This document shows positions 55,912 to 64,000 of a stretch of DNA of 64,000 nt, one piece after another. This stretch comes from Deroplatys truncata (lineage: Eukaryota; Arthropoda; Insecta; Mantodea; Mantidae). The translations under genes and the position numbers were made by a program. The notes under the pieces were generated by a model that was not told where the DNA came from, ran no database searches, and saw only the letters and a program-made list of their open reading frames with translations. The stretch is taken from NCBI GenBank assembly GCA_030765065.1, contig CM060977.1, positions 128,902,295 to 128,966,294 on the forward strand, read 5' to 3'. The number at the start of each line of letters is the position of its first letter. Position 1 is the first letter of the stretch.

Positions 55912-57214
55912 AGGTTATTCTAAAGTAAGTTCCCATTTTGAAACATCTGTATCTTCTTTACATATTAGCAGTTCAGTTTGATATTCATCACTACTGTTTA
56001 GAAGGTTTGAGTTTTTTCCGTTGCTATGCTGTGTTTACGTTTGTTTAAGTAAGAATACAGACGGCAATTGTAGGAAATAGCTTTACCTATACGAGTTCGA
56101 ATTGGTCTCCATTAGTGCTATTACGAGTGTAGTAGACAATATGCACATGCACTGAGAAAATATCGAATATTAAATAGATTGAAATGAGGACCCTACTCTG
56201 TAAAATCATTTCTGAGAATGATGATCAAATTTAAGGAAACTGGTTCATTTATCGACAGAAAACGATCAGGTAGATCAACATTAGTGCAAAACGAGGGGTG
56301 TGCTACTATAGTTTTACGAGGAGTTCACTAAATTAGTGAAAATTCAGAATATAATGTTTGTAGTGCTAATAAATTTGCAAAGTGTCTTGTCATAAGTTAT
56401 TCAACAATGTGGCGAATTCTAAGGAGACAGCTTCGGCTGAAAATGCGCTTTGAACTCAAAGAAAAAGATAAGCCGATTCGTGTTACCTTTCTTTGCAAAT
56501 GTTTGTACAAGTTCAGATGAATTTTGAGTGTTTAAACAATATCTTGTGGACGGATGAGGCACATTTTGTGTGTTAACACTCATAATTACAGGATATAGGC
56601 AGAACAAAACCCAAACACAATTACACAGCAAGGATTACATGATATTAATGTTACTGTCTGGTATGGTTTAACGTCACATTTCATTATAGGACCATATTTC
56701 TATTAAGAAATTTAAAATGGACAAACAAAAGCATAAACAGGCCGCGATATTTTAAAATTTTGCAAGACATACCAGCGTTACAGAATCATTAAATCGAAAA
56801 CATTGTTTTCATGCAAGATGGCGCTCCTCCCCACACACACACACAATACTGTAAAAACACTGTTACGCAACACATTTGGTGATCGACACACATTTGGCCT
56901 TCTAGGACCCCGGACATAAATCCAGCTGACTACTGGTTATCTAAAACGAAAGGTAGTTCTAACTCGACCCACTACATCTGAAACTGAAGCAGTCAATACT
57001 GGTTGCCATTCTGGTTGCACTTGCTAAAGCAGTTTAAAGCATAGAGGAAAGACTATTGCTTATTGAACAACACGATGGTGGTCATATTTAATTTTATCTT
57101 GTTTCAATAAAATTACATTTGTTTACGAACAAATTAGTGTTTTTATTTCGTTAGAATCCAAAATTGGACAAATTTATTACCATTTTAAACTGGGAACTTA
57201 CTTTAGAACAACCT
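55912..57214 (+). mobile_element. Mariner-related transposon with matching termini
   Basis: The left end, aggttattctaaagtaagtt, and the right end, aacttactttagaacaacct, are inverted with one mismatch. The inversion continues inward through 'cccattttgaaa' and 'tttaaactggg'. The 1.3-kb length fits a one-gene transposon. The transposase between them is broken but recognisable. Confidence 0.9.
56100..57100 (+). pseudogene. Mariner-related transposase pseudogene
   Basis: The DNA-binding part reads ECSRQYAHALRKYRILNRLK, then GPYSVKSFLRMMIKFKETGS and FIDRKRSGRST. A linker STMWRILRRQLRLKMRFELK EKDKPIRV follows. The first catalytic motif is WTDEAHF (about 56549) and continues as VNTHNYRI, AEQNPNTITQQGLHDINVTV and WYGL. 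The second is MQDGAPPH (56812-56835), interrupted by a small CA expansion. The third region, 'PRTxDINPADYWL', is shifted. Several stops and at least four frameshifts. The sequence belongs to the 'WTDEAHF / QDGAPPH / SPDxxPxDxWLW' branch, not to the D34D mariner at 5072. Confidence 0.8.
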
Positions 57215-57759
57215 TATATTCGAATTCTAATAGGGGCTAAACTACCCGAAACTCTAGAACGAAGTTTGGTTGTTTAGCGTTCTGGATACCCGAGCCCATT
57301 CCGTGTTCATTTTATTGTATTTACCATTTTACATACTTTATCTGATCAAAAGAAGGCTCAGAATATGGAATAAAAGGCATTATTAAAATGAATATTAAGT
57401 TTTTTTTGGTATGTACCTATTACACGTCACTAATTATTTATTACATTCGGTGAAGTAATCACAGTAGGTATTTAAGCCCAGGGAATTTATAACCTTTCTC
57501 CTTCCCTTCACTTCTTTGTTTTCTTTTGTTTTATGAAGACGATATTATTTATACCCATATATCGCACTGGAAACTATGCGTTCAAGTAAATTAGTAGTAT
57601 TCCCCAGCACGTTTAAATCTAAATCACTCTTAAACATCTCTGCTTCTTCGAAAATTCCACAACTAGTTTCCTAAAGAACAACGTTGCGACATCTATTACA
57701 ATCTCTTTAAAAGGGTGTGCTGAGAGAATTGTCTCGTAATTTAATCTCTCTACAATTGA
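57215..57759. other. Unassigned DNA
   Basis: Nothing recognised. Confidence 0.3.
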
Positions 57760-57985
57760 CAGGCCCTCGGGGCCGAGCGTTAGTTCTGACGCGCGCCGCC
57801 AGGTGCCTCCGGGGTACTCCGAGCCGCTAACTGCTGTTTACCCTTTAGGGCGTCCAGATGTCACCATCGTGCGGGCGGTCGACTTAGGCGCCACCCACGA
57901 CGTTGCTTTCAACAAGCAGGCACGTCGATAACGGCGACGGCGGCGTCCTGACGTCATGGACAGTCCGTCCCGTTGCAACAAAATG
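57760..57985. other. GC- and CpG-rich patch
   Basis: About 225 bp that is far richer in GC than its neighbours, with many CpG and words such as ggccctcggggccgagcg, cgggcggtcgacttaggcg and gataacggcgacggcggcg. It contains tgacgtca at 57950-57957. On the - strand it is open as RRRRRYRRACLLKATSWVAP within a 71-codon frame. It could be a promoter-type island, a coding exon or a GC-rich SINE or LTR piece; I cannot decide. Confidence 0.4.
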
Positions 57986-58733
57986 TTCTGGATGAAAATC
58001 TCGTAGCATGCTTTATAATATTCATTTCCCCAACTTCTTACTACGTAAACCAATGTTTGTAAACTTACAAGATATTTAAGATTGGATAAAATAATAAGAG
58101 ATAATTTTTGATTGGAGGTAAAACAAGCAGTTTTAATCCAAGTTTGACAATAGCTTCAATTAAATTTGTCTTACTGAGCGAAATTTTTGAAAAATTAAAA
58201 TTAAAATCTGTATTCCCAACGACCTGATCTGTATTTTCGCGACTTTGCCTAGCCGCACAAGTGACTTATAGTATTAATACTAAAACAACTACGAATCTGA
58301 CATTCATAGATCAGCGGAAAGGATCATGTGATCTCCACCACATATTCAGGCCAAACTTTAATAGTTTATGTATTAATAATTTTATTTGAATTTAAAATGC
58401 TTTCAGATAATTATGTTTACATATTTAACTTGAAGCACTTATACATTATTCTTAATATAAAAAATTTAGCTTTTCCTATTCACTTCTCAATTAAGAACTG
58501 TGTATACGTATTTTGCATAGATCTAATTTTCGTGCACACAACTTTAGGATACTTCTCACAAAAATCGTTGCTCTCGTTTCCTTTATGCAGACTAATTACA
58601 TTTTTTGGGTTTTTGGAAGGGAAAGAAATCTTTTCCTCGCTATAGTTCCCTTGCACACTGAATAAACATATTAACAAATGCCCAAATTTACCATGCATAT
58701 GTTACTCTTTTAAGACTATAAATACACATATTT
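57986..58733. other. Unassigned AT-rich DNA
   Basis: Nothing recognised. The + strand frame at 58328-58645 is low-complexity, hydrophobic and probably chance. Confidence 0.3.
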
Positions 58734-59144
58734 AGGGTGGTGCATTTAAGTTGAGACTGTACAATATCTCCTAAACTAAGTGCTGTAGACAAAATGTCTT
58801 TAATAAAAACTGTATCATATTATGGGGGAAAGTTAATGTCATTAGTCATGTTTTGTTTGGAGGACGTTATGTTAGACATTTTAGGGGAAACTTCATTTTT
58901 TTAAATTTGGAACCTACAATTGGGTTCAAATTACATTGACTCTTGTGGCAGTAATTTGTATCACAATAATGTAAATGCCAGAGTAATTGTAGTGTAAATA
59001 AGCATTATTGTATGACATTGATTTGAGATGTTTGTTAATTATATGCATTGCTAGGAAATAAGTTTACACAACCTAACTGACAATAAGAGCGGATAACAAT
59101 GAGCGAGGGGGTGAGTTGAATATTAATTAGAAGAGACAAACAAA

Positions 59145-59317
59145 TGACGTCAGATTGGCGCGCTTTTCTTAGAAATGGCGGGAATATTTTCCCTAGAGCA
59201 TATGTTTTCGTAATTTTTGATTGGATATAAAAATAGACGCTAATGTTGGCGCGTTTTATTAACCAATAGCAGCTCGGTTATAATCTTTAGGCATATCGGG
59301 GTGTGGGAGTATAAAAA
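59145..59317 (+). promoter_or_regulatory. LTR promoter elements, copy 1
   Basis: tgacgtca (59145-59152, CRE-like), ttggcgcg words at about 59156 and 59246, ccaat (59263-59267) and tataaaaa (59310-59317). Order and spacing are the same in copy 2. The initiator-like 'cagtcc' follows about 25 bp after the TATA box. Confidence 0.65.
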
Positions 59318-59342
59318 GCTAAAGTCAGAGGCAGATTTCGTC

Positions 59343-59450
59343 AGTCCAACAGAAGCATTCGCGTGTAATACGTCGATCAGTTCAACATAAGTATTCGTGA
59401 GTTATACGTCGCGTAGTTCAACGGAAGCATACATAAAGTACACGTTACGC
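59343..59450 (+). repeat. 36-bp tandem repeats in LTR copy 1
   Basis: Three units beginning agtccaacagaagcattcgc, agttcaacataagtattcgt and agttcaacggaagcatacat, each ending near 'tacgtcg', plus a partial fourth. They lie just downstream of the TATA box, in the presumed transcribed leader. Confidence 0.8.
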
Positions 59451-60032
59451 AATTCTACAGAATCTCTCGCGTCGTAAAGTTAGTTATAAATGTGAAACAC
59501 GCGAATTAATAATGTGCAGTAAATAAGTGATTATAGTGATATTAGAAAATATAACAGTTTCAGTCTGGCGTGTATCACGAGTCAATATGTGAACTTAATT
59601 AATTGTGACGGTAATAAAAGTGTAAAAACAAATTCTTTTATCAGTGTTATCTTTGAGTAACAAATCCATTCTGTTTACACACTTTGATCAAGAGATATGC
59701 TCGACTTAATAATAATAATAGCTAGCCGGAGGACAATGAACCCAACATTCAAAGTAGTAAAACAATAACAGGCGCCCAGAAATAAGATAACACGAAGTGA
59801 CCGCGACAAATTGGCTTCCATACGTTGTGCAGATAAACATGAAGCATCCTACAACTACTACAAATATAATCTACTTCACACTAAAATAACGATCAGAACG
59901 TCCTCCAAATAAAGCACGACTAATGGCATTTACTTTCCCCCATAAAATCAAGCAACTTTTATTACAGACATTTCTTTCCACAACGCTTAGTTTTGGAGAT
60001 ATTGTACAATTTCAACTTAGATGGTCCACCCT

Positions 60033-60982
60033 GTATGTACGCGAAGGGGTTGTTTTAAAAATGTAATCCCCTGCACACACATACGAGGAGCGTGCCATTG
60101 CAAATTGATTTACTCGTTTTTGTTCAAATAAATGTGCAATTTAAAACTGGTAGAAAGATTCATCATTTCAGTGTTGTCCCCGAGTAATGCACTTACACTA
60201 TTTATGTGAGACATTTTTCAGATATTCCAATCCTGCAAGTGTTCCTTCAAAACCCCGATAGGGCCAAGTTAGGAGGTTACAGATTTTGTAGCATCTAAAA
60301 CTCCTCAATAAATGCAACCTTCACTCTCCTCTGGGATTTGGTATTCTCCATTGATGTCCTTACACCAAGATGTGGACACTTTTCGTAATATTAATGCTAC
60401 CCATAGGAGAAACACCCAATTCACGTTAAACATGAAGAAATTATAGTAAAGAAAAATGTTATATATTAAGAATATACGCATGAAACATATCAAATTATTA
60501 AATAATGATGGAATAAAACATACCAATTAAAAACGAGTAGAGAATTTGAAATCAAATCGGAATAGTAAATAAGTGTGTAAATAATTAATGCAATGTAAAA
60601 ATACTATGTGCACATGCAGAACTAAATGTTGCAAAGGAAAAACTTTATATAGAAGGCTGGCTAACATAGAAACATAATTAGCAACCGGACTACACAGGTC
60701 CGGTAGATGGGAAAACACAATCACTAGGCTAAATAGAGCACAGGGAATGAGAAGAAACATGTCTAGAGCGAGAGAGATGAGTAATATAATAAAATCTCTG
60801 TTATCCGAAACACTTTTAACGGAATCTACCAGAAATAAGAAATATTTTTGGTTAAACCTGAGGCGGTATTTTTAACACTTGAATAATTTCAATTGTATTA
60901 TATAATATGTAAATTCAATAACAGCAATATGTATGTAATAATTTGTAAAAATGTATGTAACAGTTCAAGAACAATACCTACT
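60033..60982. other. Unassigned AT-rich DNA
   Basis: No repeat or gene recognised. Confidence 0.3.
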
Positions 60983-61080
60983 TCAATTTGTCTTCCCAAG
61001 CGTGAGGCTTATGAATTACGTAAATAAATTACGTAAACAAAAATACCTACTTCAAGTTGGCTCCCATACGTGGGGCAGAA
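60983..61080 (+). other. Two tandem primer-binding-site-like leaders
   Basis: caatttgtcttcccaagcgt (60984-61003) and caagttggctcccatacgtg (61053-61072) are each preceded by 'atacctacttcaa'. The second is nearly identical to the sequence that follows LTR copy 1. They precede the solo LTR at 61196 by about 115 bp, with no LTR directly upstream. Confidence 0.5.
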
Positions 61081-61403
61081 CAATTACTTCTTCAAAGCAG
61101 AGTTAGTTAAATTATGCTAGGAAAGATATAGGGAATGCATAACGGAATGCGTTGAATCTGATCTTGTCTGTTTCCATACCTATCTCTATTGACACTGTGG
61201 CAGTATTTTATATCACAACACTGTGAATGCCAGAGTGATTGTAGTGTAAATTTGCATTATTGTATGACAATGATTTGGGATGTTTGTTAATTATGAGCAT
61301 TGTTAGGAAATAAGTTTACACGGCCTCACTGAAACTGACAATAGGAGCAGGTAACAATGTAACGAGGGAGTGAGTTGTTTATTAATTAGATGAGACAAGC
61401 AAA

Positions 61404-61576
61404 TGACGTCAGATTAGCGCGCTTTTCTGTAGATATGAGGGGATATTTTCCCTAGAGCATATGTGTTTGTAAATTTGATTGGATATAAAAAATAGACGCT
61501 AATGTTGGCGCGTTTTACTAACCAATAGCAGCTCTGTTATAATGTTTAGGCATATCGGGGTGAGGGAGTATAAAAA
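61404..61576 (+). promoter_or_regulatory. LTR promoter elements, copy 2
   Basis: tgacgtca (61404-61411), ccaat (61522-61526) and tataaaaa (61569-61576). All three match copy 1 in order and nearly in spacing, although other parts of the LTR differ by scattered changes. Confidence 0.7.
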
Positions 61577-61602
61577 GCTAAAGCCAGAGACGGGTAACGT
61601 TC

Positions 61603-61710
61603 AGTCCAAGAGAATCATTCGCGGGTTATACGTCGTGCAGTTCTACAGAATCATTCAGAAGTTATACGTCGCCCAGTTCACCAGAATCATTCACGCGTTA
61701 AACGTCGCGC
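61603..61710 (+). repeat. 36-bp tandem repeats in LTR copy 2
   Basis: Units start at 61603, 61639 and 61675 (agtccaagagaatcattcgc, agttctacagaatcattcag, agttcaccagaatcattcac), with a partial fourth 'agttatacaaaatctctcgc'. The units differ between copies more than the flanking LTR does. Confidence 0.85.
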
Positions 61711-62067
61711 AGTTATACAAAATCTCTCGCGTCGTAAAGTTAGTTAAAAGATGTGAAATACGCGAATAAATAATGTGCGGCAAATAAGTGATTATAGTTA
61801 CATTCTAAAATATAACAGTTTCAGTCGGGCGTGTATCAAGAGTAAATATGTGAAATTAATAATATGTGACGGCAATAAAAGTGTAAAAATAAATCCTTTT
61901 ATAAGTGTTATCTTTTAGTAACAATTCCTTTCCATTTACACACCCTGTTCAAGAGATTTGCTCGACTGAGTAATAATAGCTAGCCGGAGCACAATGAACT
62001 CAAAATACAAAACAATAAAACAATAACAGGCGCTCAGCAATAAGTTAACTCGAAACCGCGACAACAC

Positions 62068-64000
62068 TTACTTTTGAGTCTTTCGTTAATAGCAGCCTGG
62101 CCATCCTTTTGTTGACTGTCAATCATTTACCACCACAGTCATAGCAGCGAACTGTCATTAGTGCAGTTTAAGTACTCTCGGTGAGGAACATAGTGTTGTG
62201 GACAGCGAGGCACAGACCATTCCGCCACTTTTTCATGGAAAGGATTTTAGCTGTCGCCAAATACATAAACTAATGAGAAGGAAGTAAGTCTAGCTTTCTG
62301 AAACATCTTGCCAAGTGAAATCAAACAACTTTCATTCTAATGCGTTAGGATGTATGCACGCGTAATGTCTTCATTTACTTTACCTAAAACTTCAAACAAC
62401 GTTTTGTAACACCTAAAAACGACATGTTTAATTCTATTCAAATGTTGGTGATCCAACACCTTCGCTCCCTTTGTTTCGGTTAACAGAGGTTCTATTATAT
62501 TAGAAAGAGACAACTTTGAATTTGCAAAGTAGTCAAGTTATGCTAGAGAACAATACGTTATTTTCATTTTCATAAGACGCCAAATAGAGCAAGAAATTTT
62601 AATTCACCTCCCACGATCCCCCGATGAAATATTTTTTATTCAGATATAATATTTTAATTATTTTGTTTCTGCTAATTAGTATTATACTCTCTATTCTATT
62701 CTATCAAATACAATTCCTTATATTTCTTTAACCTACTTATAGATGGTACTATATTTTAGATTCACTCGTGACACTCAATGATACAAAAAGATAATGAAGA
62801 CGTGTTTTTTGACTGCATTCAACGCAGAAATTTTTCAGTGCACTATCCACCGCGGTGATATGAAACAGCGTGGTTCGTGTTTAAGAGATCCCGATTTTAA
62901 ATTATTCTTAGGGTTATTAGAGTTACCTAGACGAAGTTCTTCCCTTATTCCGAGAAGACAGGTTTAATTGACTACCCTTTCACAAATTTCATTCTTTCAA
63001 TGTCCGTTTGTCACCCCTGGCTAAAGGATAAACTGGTGTAGATGACAAAACATCGATCTAGACAAGAAAAGGATTTTAAATATATAATTTTTTTCTCGTC
63101 TATCTTAACTACAGTACCTTGAAGAACTTTTAATCCTCCCTAAGCATACACATAACAAGTTAATGGAAGTTCGCTGGCACTAGCCAAAAGCAATCGGCCA
63201 ACCTTTAATTTAAAAGGTTTTGATAAATATGATTTTATAAAGTTTGAGATATTTAGGAAAAACTTTGTTTAAATAACTCAAGGAAATTGGCATTAGATTT
63301 CTTGCAATTCACTTCCCGGGTTTTGTAGGAAGCAGAGATTGGGTGACACGCGGTTTAGGGTAAAAGATCACTTATCTGAGTTATATAATTTCTACTGACA
63401 TGCGCTTACGTCAGTTACGAGCTAAGCACTAATCAGAATTTTGTCGAGTGTTTAAACTTAGGGTATTTTGACGGCGCTCAATCGATCAACCACGTGCCAA
63501 GCAGGTCTGTTTGCTAGTCAGTTCCTTAAATTTATTTAGTGTTAATTTGCAACCTCGACGTAGGCCCTAGGCACGACGAAGATGTAGCGCCAGACTTCCT
63601 CCATCACTCAGGCAAGCCACAAGATGCTTTATTTCTTCTTCTTTCAACGTAGTTTAGTTTATATTACAAATATTAAAGATTAGAAAGATTGGAAACAGAA
63701 ATTATATATCTCATATCGCTTCTATTATCTTTCTGTAACCATAAAGTTTTGGAGTGCCACACACACAACTTACAAACATATGGTCTTTCCATTTTCAATT
63801 TAAATTTTAAATTCTTTCTGAATTATTTGAGAAAACTCCCTCTTATATTAATGAAAATTTTTATTAATTAATAATAATTAAAAATAACACCCAGTAATTT
63901 AACACACACAAAATTCCTTATTTCTATAATTAAAGTCTAGCTTTTTATGCCAAAAGTTGTGTCTATATGAAAACAAATGCAAATTTATATAATTATTTTA
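62068..64000. other. Unassigned DNA, right edge
   Basis: Almost 2 kb without any HINE copy or other repeat that I recognise; the longest such stretch in the window. Composition varies, with a more GC-balanced segment at about 63290-63620. No exon, tRNA or domain is visible. It may be ordinary intergenic or intronic DNA. Confidence 0.3.

Larger units (their letters stand above)
58944..59808 (+). mobile_element. LTR of a retrotransposon, copy 1
   Basis: 865 bp from tgtggcagtaatttgtatca to gtgaccgcgaca, matching 61196-62063 end to end. It is followed at once by aattggcttccatacgttgt, a primer-binding-site-like sequence, so this is a 5' LTR with about 70 bp of leftover interior (59809-59878). No gag or pol is present. 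The polyadenylation signal aataaa is at 59613-59618. Because only one LTR and a stub remain, the internal part was deleted. Confidence 0.8.
58734..60032. mobile_element. Fold-back MITE carrying an LTR
   Basis: The arms start agggtggtgcatttaagttg and end 'ttcaacttagatggtccacc'. They are inverted for about 140-160 bp and match the short copy at 20558-20915. The interior is occupied by LTR retrotransposon sequence. Removing 58944-59878 would rejoin 'attgactct' and 'aaaataacgatcagaacgtc', consistent with the short copy's 'attgaccctaaaatgac'. Confidence 0.75.
61196..62063 (+). mobile_element. Solo LTR of a retrotransposon, copy 2
   Basis: 868 bp from tgtggcagtattttatatca to cgaaaccgcgaca, flanked by the 4-bp duplication acac at 61192-61195 and 62064-62067. 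The intact duplication around a single LTR is the product of LTR-LTR recombination. A polyadenylation signal lies at 61874-61879. A 4-bp duplication with TG…CA ends fits Ty3/gypsy-type elements. No coding region remains. Confidence 0.9.

Noticed and set aside
58328..58645. 105-codon hydrophobic + strand frame
   Set aside because: Low-complexity AT-rich sequence rich in Phe, Ile and Leu codons, with no motif; expected by chance at this composition.

Overview
This is a piece of a large, AT-rich animal nuclear genome, most likely an insect. The main grounds are the mobile elements: mariner and Tc1-like transposons, arthropod-type LINE reverse transcriptases and several tRNA-derived SINEs. The SINE body and tail modules remind me of polyneopteran insects (Orthoptera, Phasmatodea, cockroaches), but that lineage is a guess from memory. 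I found no host gene, rRNA or functional tRNA that I can defend. There are no operons, prokaryotic signals or CRISPR arrays. Almost every open frame is a chance frame or a decayed transposon frame; the recurrent His-Thr runs come from CA/TG microsatellites.

The dominant component is one family of short non-coding elements, about 0.85-0.95 kb when full length, with roughly 30 copies or fragments in both orientations. I call the two branches HINE-A and HINE-B because the structure fits non-autonomous Helentrons (HINE/DINE-1 type). The 12-bp motif ACTTTCTCTACT lies about 20 bp inside the 5' end and recurs inverted at the 3' end, just after a stem-loop. An internal CA/TG microsatellite is present, there is no target-site duplication, and insertion falls inside A or T runs. 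Copies are nested in each other, most strikingly at 29409-32716, where a HINE-B copy holds several HINE-A copies one inside another.

Other layers, left to right. A decayed mariner lies at 1127-2300. A LINE reverse transcriptase at 4720-6888 is split by a tRNA-containing fold-back element and a D34D mariner. Two fold-back elements with tRNA-like arms lie at about 8.7-9.2 kb and 14.2-14.6 kb. Two inverted copies of a Tc1-like derivative (10029-11155 and 21342-22613) keep only the DNA-binding start of the transposase; one is split by a SINE and the other gives the empty site. LINE 3' ends lie at 11.2-11.9, 17.2-17.8, 23.7-24.1 and 50.5-50.9 kb. A 93-bp triplicate lies at 27.7-28.0 kb. SINEs are at 21.8, 25.7, 33.3, 47.1 and 53.5 kb. 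A third mariner-like element with matching termini is at 55912-57214.

The last part (58.7-62.1 kb) holds a fold-back MITE carrying an LTR, then a solo LTR with a 4-bp duplication. The two LTRs share a CRE, CCAAT and TATA layout and 36-bp tandem repeats. A GC-rich, CpG-rich patch at 57760-57985 stands out from its surroundings and is unexplained.

The window therefore records repeated transposon invasion rather than a gene neighbourhood. All family calls rest on motifs read by eye. Boundaries of decayed copies are good to about 10-20 bp at best.
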